Notes: generated by a model from the letters alone, not told the origin. Shown: positions 17,631 to 26,843, numbered from the stretch's first letter. The stretch is 64,000 bases of DNA from Desulfonatronum thiodismutans (GCF_000717475.1 NZ_JPIK01000013.1:310001-374000); one strand, 5' to 3'. Program-made: numbers and translations.

Positions 17631-18242
17631 TTACTCGCTTTTTTCGGCTTCGCTTTCCTCGGTTTCGGAATCGCCGGCCGAGGGGCTGACAACGCCGACC
17701 ACCGCGAAGTTGTCTTCAAAAACGAACTCCACGTTATCGGGGAGCTTCAGGTCCTGAACATGCACGTTGTGGTTGATTTCCAACGCCGTGACGTCGATGA
17801 CGATCTTCTCCGGGATGGACATTGGCAGGCCAACGACTTCGAGTTCGTCCCGAAAGATCTCCAGCATGCCGCCGAGGACAACGCCTTTGGGTTTACCGGT
17901 GACTTCAACGGGAATGTAGACATTGATCTTCTTGGTCAAGTCCACTCCGAAAAAGTCGACATGGGTGATGGAGCCCTTAACGGGGTGGTACTGAATATCA
18001 CGGATGATAGCCGGATGTTGCCGGGCTTCTCCGTCTTGCGTGATTTCCAGTTGAAAGACTTGCGAAAGCCCGACTTTGTTGTACAGTTTTTGAAGCGGTG
18101 TCCGCTCAGCGGAAAAGAGCACGTTCGCTCCTTGAGCATTGTAAAAAATGCCCGGTACAAAAGCCTTGTTGCGCAGCCTGCGACATTGCCCCGTACCAGT
18201 TTCAGAACGGACGTCGACGCTAAGGGTTGATTGATTGGACAT
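17631..18242 (-). CDS. rplY: 50S ribosomal protein L25 (Ctc/TL5 type)
   Basis: 5S rRNA-binding protein of the long, two-domain general-stress type. It has 203 aa, an N-terminal L25 domain (GTGQCRRLRNKAFVPGIFY) and a C-terminal beta domain around THVDFFGVDLTKKINVYIPVE. The tail is acidic (ETEESEAEKSE). It starts 25 nt after prs, the usual prs-ctc-pth order. CTC-type proteins are often stress-induced, but no control site was seen here. Confidence 0.94.
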   Translation of the reverse strand: MSNQSTLSVDVRSETGTGQCRRLRNKAFVPGIFYNAQGANVLFSAERTPLQKLYNKVGLSQVFQLEITQDGEARQHPAIIRDIQYHPVKGSITHVDFFGVDLTKKINVYIPVEVTGKPKGVVLGGMLEIFRDELEVVGLPMSIPEKIVIDVTALEINHNVHVQDLKLPDNVEFVFEDNFAVVGVVSPSAGDSETEESEAEKSE

Positions 18243-18267
18243 GCCTGTATCTCCTTAAGGGAATTGA

Positions 18268-19221
18268 TTAGACAAAAAGGACGCTGACCGAGGATTCGGT
18301 GTGGATGTTGTGCACTGCCTTGGCCAGGATGCTGGCCACGGACAGCGCATGGATCTTCTCGCAGGCCTGGGCCTCGCTTTTCAAGGGAATCGTGTCCGTG
18401 ACGTAAACTTGGTTAAAGGCCGAATCCTGTAAGCGTTTCACGGCGGGACCGGAAAGAACGCCATGCGTGGCGCAGGCCACGACGCTTTTTGCGCCCTTGT
18501 CCATGAGCACCTTGGCGGCCTGGACCATGGTCCCGGCCGTGTCGATCATGTCGTCGAGCACCACCGCGACCTTGTTTTCCACGTCGCCGATGACGTTCAT
18601 GGCTTCAGCCTGATTGGGGCAGACCCTGCGTTTATCGATGATAGCCAAGCCCGCGCAAAGACGTTTGGCGTAGGCACGGGCTCGCTCCGTACCGCCGGCG
18701 TCGGGTGAAACGATAACCAGATCGTCGGGGCCGTCGGTCAATTTCTTGATATTGTCGAGCAGAATCGGGGCCGCGTAGAGATTGTCCACGGGTATGTTGA
18801 AAAAACCCTGAATTTGCCCGGCATGGAGATCAATGGTCAACAGGCGATGTACGCCGGCCACGGTCAGGAAGTCGGCCACGAGTTTCGCGCTGATGGGCGC
18901 ACGGGGAACCACCTTGCGGTCTTGCCGGGCGTAACCGTAATATGGAATCACGGCGGTAACCCGCTTGGCGCTGGCTCGCTTCAGAGCGTCCAGCACAAGA
19001 CACAGTTCCATCAGGTTGTAGTTGACGGGGGCGCAGGTGGGCTGCACGACGAAAACATCATCCCCGCGGACATTGTCCCCGATCTCGACGCGAATCTCTC
19101 CGTCGCTGAAAGTTTCAACCAGGCAAGGCGTCAATCTTGTGCCCAGGTGGTCACAGATGGCTTTGGCCAGGGGAGGGTTCGCGGAACCGGAGAGGATTTT
19201 TAATTCACCATGGAGAGCCAT
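18268..19221 (-). CDS. prs: Ribose-phosphate pyrophosphokinase
   Basis: Makes PRPP from ribose 5-phosphate and ATP for nucleotide, His and Trp synthesis. 317 aa, the class I length. Signatures are [15 protein letters not shown] at the start, [43 protein letters not shown], and the PRPP loop [13 protein letters not shown]. It is immediately downstream of tRNA-Gln, probably in one transcript with ispE and the tRNA, and upstream of rplY. Confidence 0.97.
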   Translation of the reverse strand: MALHGELKILSGSANPPLAKAICDHLGTRLTPCLVETFSDGEIRVEIGDNVRGDDVFVVQPTCAPVNYNLMELCLVLDALKRASAKRVTAVIPYYGYARQDRKVVPRAPISAKLVADFLTVAGVHRLLTIDLHAGQIQGFFNIPVDNLYAAPILLDNIKKLTDGPDDLVIVSPDAGGTERARAYAKRLCAGLAIIDKRRVCPNQAEAMNVIGDVENKVAVVLDDMIDTAGTMVQAAKVLMDKGAKSVVACATHGVLSGPAVKRLQDSAFNQVYVTDTIPLKSEAQACEKIHALSVASILAKAVHNIHTESSVSVLFV

Positions 19222-19242
19222 GAAGAGATTCCTTGAAAAAAA

Positions 19243-19317
19243 TGGCTGGGGTGGGAGGATTCGAACCTCCGAGTGCGGATTCCAAAGACCCGTGCCTTAC
19301 CGCTTGGCGACACCCCA
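19243..19317 (-). tRNA. tRNA-Gln (anticodon TTG)
   Basis: Cloverleaf readable on the minus strand: 7-bp acceptor TGGGGTG with CACCCCA, D-arm GCCAAGCGGTAAGGC, anticodon loop CTTTGGA (TTG), T-arm GGAGGTTCGAATCCTCC, discriminator G and a genome-encoded CCA. The length is 75 nt including CCA. It lies between ispE and prs, 21 nt before the prs start. Confidence 0.96.
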
Positions 19318-19344
19318 ATTGATCACTTTGCCGAGTTTCGAGGG

Positions 19345-20223
19345 CTAGAGAGGATAGACATACGTAGGAATGTCCCACTCCCGGACGCGGCCGGCCGCTT
19401 TTTCCGCCTGGGCGGGTGCGCGGAACACGGCGAACAAGCTTGCTCCACTTCCACTCATGACCGCGCCGCTTGCACCGCAGGACAATAGCGCTTCTTTGAC
19501 GAGCCGCAATTGAGGGTGCGTCGTGAATACCGGCAACTCAAAGCTGTTGTGAAAGACGGAAATTGGCAAAGCGGGAAACATATCCGGAGCGATTTGCGGT
19601 GTCAAGGGAAAGGAAGGTGGTGTTTTTCCCACGCAGGTTTCGTCCCAGGCCTTGTAGGCCCAGGCCGTGGAAATATGGACGCGGGGACAGGCCAATACCA
19701 CGGTCAGGCCGTCCAATGGAAGGCGGATCGGAGTCAAGCGATCGCCTCGTCCGGTGGCCCATGCCGGGCGGTTGAACAAAAAAAACGGAACATCCGCTCC
19801 GAGGTCGCCAGCCAAGGAAATGAGGTCGGCGTCATTTAAACGGAAGGCGCCGGCTGCGTTGTTCAGGTATCTCAGGAAGGCCGCCGCGTCGCTGCTGCCA
19901 CCTCCAAGCCCGGCGCCCATGGGGATTTCTTTTTGCAGGTGAACGTTCACATCCGGGCGAAAACCCGTCGTTCCTCCAAAATGCTCATAGCACCTGGCGA
20001 GAATGTTCTCTTCGTGGGGCACCGCATCCTCGGAGCAGGTCAGCGTCAGTCCGGTGCCGGGCGCGCCCTGGGTAACGGTCAAAATGTCGTGCGGAGTCGG
20101 CAGGGGCAGGAACAACGTCGCCAAGTCGTGGTATCCATCGTCCCGAAGACCGAGGATTTCCAGAAAAATATTGACTTTGCAGCCCGCGAGCAGTCTCGTC
20201 GGCAAACAATGATGCGTGGACAT
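19345..20223 (-). CDS. ispE: 4-diphosphocytidyl-2-C-methyl-D-erythritol kinase
   Basis: GHMP kinase of the MEP isoprenoid pathway. The ATP motif PMGAGLGGGSSDAAAFL is diagnostic; the N-terminal stretch AGCKVNIFLEI and C-terminal MSGSGASLFAVF are the other GHMP motifs. I use the ATG at 20223 (292 aa); an upstream in-frame GTG at 20247 would add eight residues, and neither has a strong ribosome site. It is the first gene of the ispE - tRNA-Gln - prs - rplY run. Confidence 0.93.
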   Translation of the reverse strand: MSTHHCLPTRLLAGCKVNIFLEILGLRDDGYHDLATLFLPLPTPHDILTVTQGAPGTGLTLTCSEDAVPHEENILARCYEHFGGTTGFRPDVNVHLQKEIPMGAGLGGGSSDAAAFLRYLNNAAGAFRLNDADLISLAGDLGADVPFFLFNRPAWATGRGDRLTPIRLPLDGLTVVLACPRVHISTAWAYKAWDETCVGKTPPSFPLTPQIAPDMFPALPISVFHNSFELPVFTTHPQLRLVKEALLSCGASGAVMSGSGASLFAVFRAPAQAEKAAGRVREWDIPTYVYPL

Positions 20224-20261
20224 GACCACGCCGCATAGTCGATCCACGGAGAAATCACAAT

Positions 20262-20295
20262 AAAAAAGGGCGGCGCTTCGGCGCGTCGCCCTTTT
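20262..20295 (-). terminator. Intrinsic terminator of htrA
   Basis: A stem AAAAGGGCGnCGC with GCGnCGCCCTTTT around TTCG (20264-20295) ends in six T on the minus strand, 27 nt after the htrA stop. It separates htrA from ispE. Confidence 0.9.
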
Positions 20296-20321
20296 GATGA
20301 GGTTGCTTGAAGCGAGAGAGT

Positions 20322-21740
20322 CTATTCCAAGGGAATGGTCCGAAAGATGGTCTGGGCCTGTCGGCGGATGAGCAACATGATCACGCCTTTTTCCGTGGCG
20401 TCTTCACGCAGCACCCTTTGAAATTCGTCTATGGAATTGACGGGCTGCTGGTTGGCCTCCATGACGATGTCTCCGGCGCGAACATCGGCCCGGGCGGCTT
20501 CGGAGTCGGCCTCCACGGCGGTGACCAGCAGGCCTTGCGGGCGGGTCATGCCCATGGCCCTGGCCTCACGGTCGTCGATGGGGCGCAGGGAAATGCCCAG
20601 GGACGTTTCCTGGTCCCCCGCCCTGGGAGACGGTGCGTCGCGTTGGGCCAGACGCTCCGGATCCCTGGTGCCCAGAACGACGGTGATCGACTGCTTTTTG
20701 CCTTGACGCATGACATCGACCTTGACCGATTCGCCGGGAGTCTGTTGGGCCACGACCCGCAGCAGAGAACTGGAATCAACCACCGCCTGCCCGTTGATGG
20801 AAATCACCACGTCCCCGGATCGCAATCCCGCTTTGGCGGCGGGTTCATCCGGGATCACCTCGGCGATCAACGCGCCCCGAGTGGACGTCAGACCCAGGGC
20901 TCTGGCCGAGTTATCGTCCAAATCTTGAATGGTCACGCCCAGCCACCCACGTTGAACCATCTTGTTTTCCTGCAGCTGGACGATGATTCCGCGGGCCATG
21001 TTGCTGGGAATGGCAAAGCCGATCCCCTGCCCGGAAGCGACAATGGCCGTGTTGATTCCGATCACCCGGCCTTGCATGTCCAGCAACGGACCGCCGCTGT
21101 TGCCGGGGTTGATGGAGGCGTCGGTCTGGATGAAGTCGTCGTAGGGGCCGGAGCCGATGATTCGGCCCTTGGCACTGACGATCCCGGCGGTCACCGTATG
21201 GGCCAAGCCAAAAGGATTCCCAATGGCCACCACCCACTGACCGACTTTGGCCTGTTCTGAATCCCCGAACTCCAATACGGGCAGAGGCCGATCCGCCTCG
21301 ATCTTCAGCAAGGCCAAGTCCGTCTCCGCGTCCCGTCCGACCACCTCGGCCGTGTAGGAGTTGTCGTTGTCCAACAGGTTGACAGTGATCTCCGTAGCGT
21401 CACGGATTACATGGTTGTTGGTCACAATGTACCCGTCGGCGGAGATGATGAACCCGGACCCCAGGGACTGGGAACGCCTAGTCGGAGCCTGTTCCCCGAA
21501 AAAACGCTCAAACTGTTCAAAAAAGTCGTCAAAAGGCCCCCCTCTGCGTTGGAAGGGAGAGAAAAACTGCCGCATGGGATTCTCGCCGGACACAACCCGG
21601 ACTGAACTGATGTTCACCACTGCTGGGGCGGATTTTTCGGCCAGTTCGGTGAATTCGGGTAGGCGGGCTTGAGTCGGAGCGGTGAACAAAAAAAGAAGCA
21701 CCAAGGCAAGTAATGCGTCTCGTAGTAAAAACATAAACAT
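20322..21740 (-). CDS. degQ: Periplasmic serine protease DegQ/HtrA (Do family)
   Basis: Envelope quality-control protease/chaperone. A signal peptide (about 1-25, LFLFTAPTQA) is followed by a trypsin-like domain with the triad His in NNHVIRD, Asp in ETDLALLK and Ser in NPGNSGGPLLD, then two PDZ domains (about 265-350 and 375-465). 472 aa is typical of Do proteases. CAGGAGG precedes the ATG. The leader contains a perfect 15-bp hairpin with a T-run ending at the ribosome site, listed separately, so expression may be attenuated. Confidence 0.94.
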   Translation of the reverse strand: MFMFLLRDALLALVLLFLFTAPTQARLPEFTELAEKSAPAVVNISSVRVVSGENPMRQFFSPFQRRGGPFDDFFEQFERFFGEQAPTRRSQSLGSGFIISADGYIVTNNHVIRDATEITVNLLDNDNSYTAEVVGRDAETDLALLKIEADRPLPVLEFGDSEQAKVGQWVVAIGNPFGLAHTVTAGIVSAKGRIIGSGPYDDFIQTDASINPGNSGGPLLDMQGRVIGINTAIVASGQGIGFAIPSNMARGIIVQLQENKMVQRGWLGVTIQDLDDNSARALGLTSTRGALIAEVIPDEPAAKAGLRSGDVVISINGQAVVDSSSLLRVVAQQTPGESVKVDVMRQGKKQSITVVLGTRDPERLAQRDAPSPRAGDQETSLGISLRPIDDREARAMGMTRPQGLLVTAVEADSEAARADVRAGDIVMEANQQPVNSIDEFQRVLREDATEKGVIMLLIRRQAQTIFRTIPLE

Positions 21741-21750
21741 AATCCTCCTG

Positions 21751-21807
21751 AAAAAAAGATTGCCGACATGGTTGAGGGACTGCTATCCGTAGTCAACCAT
21801 GTCGGCA
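21751..21807 (-). promoter_or_regulatory. Terminator-like hairpin in the htrA leader
   Basis: On the minus strand TGCCGACATGGTTGA (21807-21793) pairs perfectly with TCAACCATGTCGGCA (21775-21761) around a 17-nt loop. It is followed by ATC and seven T (21757-21751), and the next base begins the CAGGAGG ribosome site of htrA. This has the form of an intrinsic terminator inside the 5' leader. It could attenuate htrA or end transcripts arriving from the lipoprotein gene upstream. Confidence 0.7.
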
Positions 21808-21976
21808 GAATAGTGTCGATGGGGGCGTGTGGCAACACCTCGCCCACAAACGGTACTTGCCCAGGCAGTCAATTCCAGCAAGTCATTTAGCTAAAAAATC
21901 TGCAAGCTCTGATTTGTTGCAATAAGTTGATTTTGTATTTGTTTCGCAAATAAAGATGGTTGCAATGAAATCATTG

Positions 21977-22639
21977 CTAGTTTCTGGGGCCGACATTTAT
22001 GGAAACAGAAATTCCTCCGGCGGTGGCCCAAACCCTGGCACCTTGAGTATCGTCTGCCAGTGTAAGAATAGTCTCCGCAAGGCCGGCGCTATTCGTCGGC
22101 ACTCCTGTGAGTCCGAGGTTCCCATTGTTTGTACTGAAAAGAACGGTTATTCCAGGGGCCGGAAATCCTCGAGTGTCCGTGACCGTGGCTCGAATTCGCC
22201 AAGCTTGAGAGACGCCTCCTCCAGACTGGCTGAAGGCTTCCAGCCGAATATCGCCAATGACCACGCCATCGCCGACCTTGATGGTCGTCGTGGCCCGTGC
22301 ACCGCTGGCAAAGGAGGCCTCAACGATATCCGTGCCGCTTTTTGAACCGGCGTGAAAAATCGCCCGTGCTTGGTTATTGGCGTCCAGTCGATCGTTGACG
22401 ACGTCCAAGTGAGAGCCGCTTTCATTGTGCCGGATGGTAAAGGTTACCTTTTCGCCGAGGGCGTCACCGGTTACACTGTTCGTGGCTTCGGCGATGAGGG
22501 TGGTCCTGCCGCCCACGGGTACGTCCGCGGGATCTGAACTCAATGTCACCGAAGTAACCGTACTCCCCCCGCCGCAGGAAATCAGAAGCAGGGTGGCGAA
22601 AATGAAAAAAAACGCGCGAAATAGATGTAAAATCATCAT
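21977..22639 (-). CDS. Lipoprotein with bacterial Ig-like (Big_1-type) domains
   Basis: 220-aa exported protein. The signal sequence ends in a lipobox (LLISC) near residue 22, followed by a GGG linker. The remainder looks like two Ig-like repeats: about 28-120 (VTLSSDPADVPVGGRTTLIA, VTFTI, ARAIFHAG) and 125-218 (WRIRATVTDTRGFPAPGITV, GLAETILTL). Such domains occur in invasin-like surface proteins and adhesins. The function is unknown. It is divergent from the binding-protein gene at 22789 and lies 236 nt upstream of htrA. Confidence 0.72.
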   Translation of the reverse strand: MMILHLFRAFFFIFATLLLISCGGGSTVTSVTLSSDPADVPVGGRTTLIAEATNSVTGDALGEKVTFTIRHNESGSHLDVVNDRLDANNQARAIFHAGSKSGTDIVEASFASGARATTTIKVGDGVVIGDIRLEAFSQSGGGVSQAWRIRATVTDTRGFPAPGITVLFSTNNGNLGLTGVPTNSAGLAETILTLADDTQGARVWATAGGISVSINVGPRN

Positions 22640-22788
22640 TGTGCCTCTCGAAAGTTGTTGTCAGACATATGGTGAATGAGTTACAGGATTACTAAGTTAT
22701 GAGAAAATTTGCCCGTCGACAAGCGGTTCACTCATTTTGCCAATTATATCGAGAGCAAATTGCGAACATCTTCAAGGAGATCAGGTTC

Positions 22789-24030
22789 GTGAGAATTCAC
22801 CGGATTTTTTTCATGGTTGCCGTGGTCGGCCTTCTCCTCTCCTGCACCCAGAGCGTCCATGACGACCCGACGCTGAACGAGGTTCCGGGGGTGAGCGAGA
22901 CGGAAATCCTGATCGGTTCGTCGTTGGCGCTTAGCGGACATGCGGGTTTTTTGGGAACGCAGACCCTGAACGGGGCCTTGTCCTACATCAACCATGTCAA
23001 CGAGCAGGGCGGGGTGCATGGGCGCAGGATTCGGGTGATCGCCTATGATGACGGATATGATCCGCCCCGGTGCCTGGCGAACACGCAGAAGCTGATCGTT
23101 GACGACCAAGTTTTCGCGCTCTTCAGTTACGTCGGCACTCCGACCACTGTCAAGATTCTCCCGTTGATCGAGCAGGCCCAGGTACCCCTTCTGGGAATCT
23201 TTAGTGGAGCGAACGCGTTTCGGGAGCCGTTCAACCGGAATATCGTGAATATTCGGGCCTCGTACTACCAGGAAACAAATGAAGTTGTTCGCCATTTCGT
23301 CGAGGATCTCGGCCTGACGAAAATCGCCGTATTTTATCAATACGACGCGTATGGTTTTGATGGCTTGAAGGGAACCGAGCTGGCGTTGAGGACGTATGAT
23401 CTGGCGCCGGTGGCCAGGAGCAGTTACACCCGCGGCACCCAGGACATTGAGGAAGGCTTGGAAGCCATCATTGAATCCAAGGCCGAGGCCGTGATCATGG
23501 TCGGGACCTACGACGCCTGCGCGAAGTTCATCAAGCAGGCCCGTTCTCGCGGGTTTTCTCCACTGTTTCACAACGTTTCGTTCGTGGGATCAGAGGAATT
23601 GGCCCGCATTCTGGGCAAGGACGGGGACGGGGTAATCATCTCCCAGGTGGTTCCTCCTCCGGACTCGCTGGAATCTCAGGCCTTGCTGTGGGGAGTGGTG
23701 GAGTATCTGGAACGGCATAAACGGGCCTTTCCGGAGGATCTGCCCAACCTTGTGGCCCTGGAAGGCTACATCAACGCCAAAGTTTTGGTGGAGGGGCTGC
23801 GCCGGGCCGGACGCAACCTGAGCAGGACGCGTTTTATCGACGCCATTCAGTCCATTCAGAATTACTCCCTGGGCATCGCCAACACCTTGTCTTTCGGACC
23901 GACGAATCATCAGGGGCTGGAGCGGGTTTACTTCACGATCATCCAAAACGGACGTCTGGTGATCCTGACCGACTGGAACCGTCTCACGGCGGAAGCCAAG
24001 CATGACCCGCCGGCTGCTTGTCCGGAGTAG
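22789..24030 (+). CDS. Substrate-binding lipoprotein, branched-chain amino acid type
   Basis: Periplasmic binding protein of the Peripla_BP_6 / LivJ type. The GTG at 22789 is chosen: AAGGAG is 9 nt upstream and the product then starts with a clean lipoprotein signal (lipobox LLSC near residue 20), giving 413 aa. SETEILIGSSLALSGHAG is the typical first strand and loop, and YQYDAYGFDGLKG the domain-2 motif. No permease or ATPase gene is adjacent; the next gene is a membrane histidine kinase 47 nt downstream. A sensory rather than transport role is inferred. Confidence 0.85.
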   Translation: MRIHRIFFMVAVVGLLLSCTQSVHDDPTLNEVPGVSETEILIGSSLALSGHAGFLGTQTLNGALSYINHVNEQGGVHGRRIRVIAYDDGYDPPRCLANTQKLIVDDQVFALFSYVGTPTTVKILPLIEQAQVPLLGIFSGANAFREPFNRNIVNIRASYYQETNEVVRHFVEDLGLTKIAVFYQYDAYGFDGLKGTELALRTYDLAPVARSSYTRGTQDIEEGLEAIIESKAEAVIMVGTYDACAKFIKQARSRGFSPLFHNVSFVGSEELARILGKDGDGVIISQVVPPPDSLESQALLWGVVEYLERHKRAFPEDLPNLVALEGYINAKVLVEGLRRAGRNLSRTRFIDAIQSIQNYSLGIANTLSFGPTNHQGLERVYFTIIQNGRLVILTDWNRLTAEAKHDPPAACPE

Positions 24031-24077
24031 GAATCGTGCAAAATACCAGAGGGCTTGGCGCGACTTCAAGGAGCATG

Positions 24078-26063
24078 ATGAGTTCCCTGCGAGAAGCCAG
24101 CCTTAAGAACAAGATTTTTTTCTCCACTCTGGCCATGGTGTTGGTTATCAGCGCGACCATCGCCCTGTTGGCGAGATGGATTCTGATCTCCAGCTTGGTC
24201 AATGAGCTGACCGGGCGCGGCATTGCCATCGCCCAAAGCATCGCCGACCAGGGTCGCGGCTACGTGTTGACCCGGGACCACCCGAACCTGGTCAGCCTGC
24301 TCTTCGACAACGCACAGCTCGGCGAGCGGCGGATGCTCGTGGAGTACATCTTTATTCTGGACGATGAACGCAACGTCCTGTCGCATACCTTCATCCGTCC
24401 GTTTCCGGAACCATTAAGTTCCGCCAACCCTATTCCAGCGGACAAGCAGTACAGCGTGGCCCGGTTGATCATCGACGACGCCTCGGTCTACGACATCGCC
24501 GTACCGATCTGGGAAGGCATCTACCCCATCGGCACCGTTCACGTCGGGTTGAAGCAAAAACACATCGATCAACTCATCGGCAAGCTGCGCATCACGTTTC
24601 TCGGATTTATCAGCGCCATTATCATCATTATTTTCCTGGTCAGCCACAAACTCTCCAAGTACGTGACCAGGTCGTTGACGCAGTTGACCAAACTGGCCGA
24701 CGACATCACCCGCGGCAACCTGGACCTGAAGCCCATGGCTTTGGAGGAGTCGGACAAGGAAGAGCATTGTCCGGCTTACTACAACATGGATCTGCCCTGT
24801 TGGTACGTGGATAAAACCTTGGGCCGGTTCAGTCCGGATTATACCCCTGAGAAGCCTGCCTACTGCACGGACTGCGTGGTCAAAAAGAAAAAGTCCGGCG
24901 ACGAGGTGGAGCAACTGGCGGACTCCTTCAAGCACATGGTCCGCAGTATCAAGCTCTATCGCAATCGGGTGCGCGAGTCCGAGGAAAAATACCGCTCCCT
25001 CTTCCGAAGCGGCCCCGCCCCGATTTTCGTGCTCAGCACCCGCACGTTCCGGATTCTGGACGCCAATCCCAGCGCTTTGGCCACCTATGACTACTCCAAG
25101 GAGGAGATGCTGAAGACGTCGTTTTTGGAGCTGGCGCCTGAGTTCAAGAACCGCTTCACCGCTTTTTTCCGTGACAATCCGGAGTCCGAGAGCTTTATTT
25201 ATCCCAAGGCCATGCATTTCAAGAAAGGGGAATCTCCCTTTTACGTGAACGTGGTGGCCTGTAAAACGCGCTACCTGGAACGCGACGCCATTATCGTTTC
25301 CACTTCGGACATCACGGAAATGCTGGAAAAGGACGCCCAGTTGATCCAGGCCAGCAAAATGACCAGTCTGGGCCAGCTCTCCGCGGGGATCGCCCATGAG
25401 TTGAATCAACCGTTGAACATGATCAAGATGGGCAGCGAATTCCTGGACATGGCGGTAAACGAGCAGATGCCGCTTTCTAATGAAAGTTTGCGGGAGATCA
25501 GCAACGAAATGAGCACCCAGGTGGATCGGGCAACGGAGATCATCAATCATTTGCGTGAATTCGGACGCAAGTCGGATTTTTCCAAGGAGCCCATCGACAT
25601 CAACAAGCCGGTGCGTGGGGTAATGTCCATCATGGCCCATCAGTTGAGCCTGCAAAACATCGTTGTTACCCTCGACCTGGATGAAAGCATTCCTCCGGTG
25701 TCGGCTCATGTGAATCGTTTGGAGCAGGTTTTGTTCAATCTGGTCACCAACGCCAGGGATGCGATTCAAGACCGCTACAAGACCCTGGAAGAGGAAGGGC
25801 ACCGGGAGATTGTGATTCGCTCCTTCCTGGACCATGATCGGGTTTGTCTCAGCGTGGCGGATACCGGGTGCGGGATGAGTCCTTCCGTGGCGGAGAAAAT
25901 TTTCGACCCGTTTTACACAACCAAGCAGACAGGGATGGGCATGGGACTTGGTTTGTCCATTTCCTACGGCATCATCAAGGACTATGATGGGACCATCGAT
26001 ATCAAGAGTGAAGAGGGCGAAGGGACGATTTTCGTCCTTTCATTCCCCATTGCTCAGGAATAA
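24078..26063 (+). CDS. Membrane sensor histidine kinase (HAMP, Cys-rich linker, PAS)
   Basis: About 661 aa. TM1 (about 12-33) and TM2 (about 176-198) enclose a Cache-like periplasmic sensor; HAMP follows, then a Cys-rich segment, a PAS domain (about 310-425), HisKA with IAHELNQPLNMIK and an HATPase with N, G1 (DTGCGMSP) and G2 (GMGMGLGLSISYGI) boxes. The Cys-rich segment has CPAYY, PCWYV and CTDC, resembling the CW motifs in many deltaproteobacterial sensors. Of the two adjacent ATGs, 24078 has the better spacing from AAGGAG. It lies between the binding protein and its receiver gene. Confidence 0.88.
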   Translation: MSSLREASLKNKIFFSTLAMVLVISATIALLARWILISSLVNELTGRGIAIAQSIADQGRGYVLTRDHPNLVSLLFDNAQLGERRMLVEYIFILDDERNVLSHTFIRPFPEPLSSANPIPADKQYSVARLIIDDASVYDIAVPIWEGIYPIGTVHVGLKQKHIDQLIGKLRITFLGFISAIIIIIFLVSHKLSKYVTRSLTQLTKLADDITRGNLDLKPMALEESDKEEHCPAYYNMDLPCWYVDKTLGRFSPDYTPEKPAYCTDCVVKKKKSGDEVEQLADSFKHMVRSIKLYRNRVRESEEKYRSLFRSGPAPIFVLSTRTFRILDANPSALATYDYSKEEMLKTSFLELAPEFKNRFTAFFRDNPESESFIYPKAMHFKKGESPFYVNVVACKTRYLERDAIIVSTSDITEMLEKDAQLIQASKMTSLGQLSAGIAHELNQPLNMIKMGSEFLDMAVNEQMPLSNESLREISNEMSTQVDRATEIINHLREFGRKSDFSKEPIDINKPVRGVMSIMAHQLSLQNIVVTLDLDESIPPVSAHVNRLEQVLFNLVTNARDAIQDRYKTLEEEGHREIVIRSFLDHDRVCLSVADTGCGMSPSVAEKIFDPFYTTKQTGMGMGLGLSISYGIIKDYDGTIDIKSEEGEGTIFVLSFPIAQE

Positions 26064-26078
26064 TTGGAGGCTGGACTG

Positions 26079-26807
26079 ATGCGCAAGATACTCGTTATCG
26101 ACGATGAGAAACCGACCTTGTCCATGTTTCGCCTTTTTTTGAACGCCTATGGCTTTACGGTGTTCACCGCGGAAAATGGGGAAGACGGGTTGGTCGTTTT
26201 TCAGAAAGAGCAACCGGCCATCGTGATCACGGACATCAAGATGCCTGGGATGGACGGCCTGGAGGTTCTCAAACGCATCAAGGAACTCAATCCTCTGGCC
26301 GAGGTGATCATCATCACCGGGCACGGAGACCTGGATCTGGCCATTCGTGCGTTGAACATGAACGCCACGGATTTCATCAACAAGCCGATTCAGAAAGCCG
26401 CCCTGGACCAAGCCTTGCGGCGCGCCGAGGAGCGGCTGACCATGGCCGAAAACGAGGAAAAGGAAATTTCCTGGGTCCAGGAGGACGACATGGCCTGCAT
26501 CGACATCCGCGGCAACGTCAACGCCGCTTCCGAACCGGTGCTGTTGGAGGCTTACGGGCAGATCTCGACGTGGAGCGTCCCCAAAATTCTCTTTCGTTTT
26601 AACGAGAACGCCTCAATCAACGGCGCCGGCATCGCCGTGCTGATCCAGCTCCTTACGGAAAGCAAGCAGCGCGGCCAAGCTGTGATCCTCACCGGACTGG
26701 CCGAGAATTTTCGCAAAGTGTTCGAAATGGTCGGGGTGACCAAACTGGCTCGGATCGTTCAGGACGAAACCGAGGCGCGCTCCGTGTTGAGCGGTATGTC
26801 GGCTTGA
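26079..26807 (+). CDS. Response regulator with C-terminal STAS domain
   Basis: 242-aa cytoplasmic protein. The receiver (1-120) has the acidic pair IDDE, phosphoacceptor Asp in ITDIKMPG, Thr in IIITGHG and Lys in FINKPIQK. A short linker leads to an anti-anti-sigma-like STAS domain (about 140-240; IDIRGNVNAASE, GIAVLIQLLTESKQRGQAVILTGL, MVGVTKLARIV). The usual phosphorylatable DSSG of STAS reads NGAG. The start has GGAGG 8 nt upstream. It is 15 nt after the kinase gene and is very likely its partner. Output is probably protein-protein, not DNA binding. Confidence 0.87.
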   Translation: MRKILVIDDEKPTLSMFRLFLNAYGFTVFTAENGEDGLVVFQKEQPAIVITDIKMPGMDGLEVLKRIKELNPLAEVIIITGHGDLDLAIRALNMNATDFINKPIQKAALDQALRRAEERLTMAENEEKEISWVQEDDMACIDIRGNVNAASEPVLLEAYGQISTWSVPKILFRFNENASINGAGIAVLIQLLTESKQRGQAVILTGLAENFRKVFEMVGVTKLARIVQDETEARSVLSGMSA

Positions 26808-26843
26808 AATCGCCTTTCATCATAAGCATCGGAGAATACGGAT

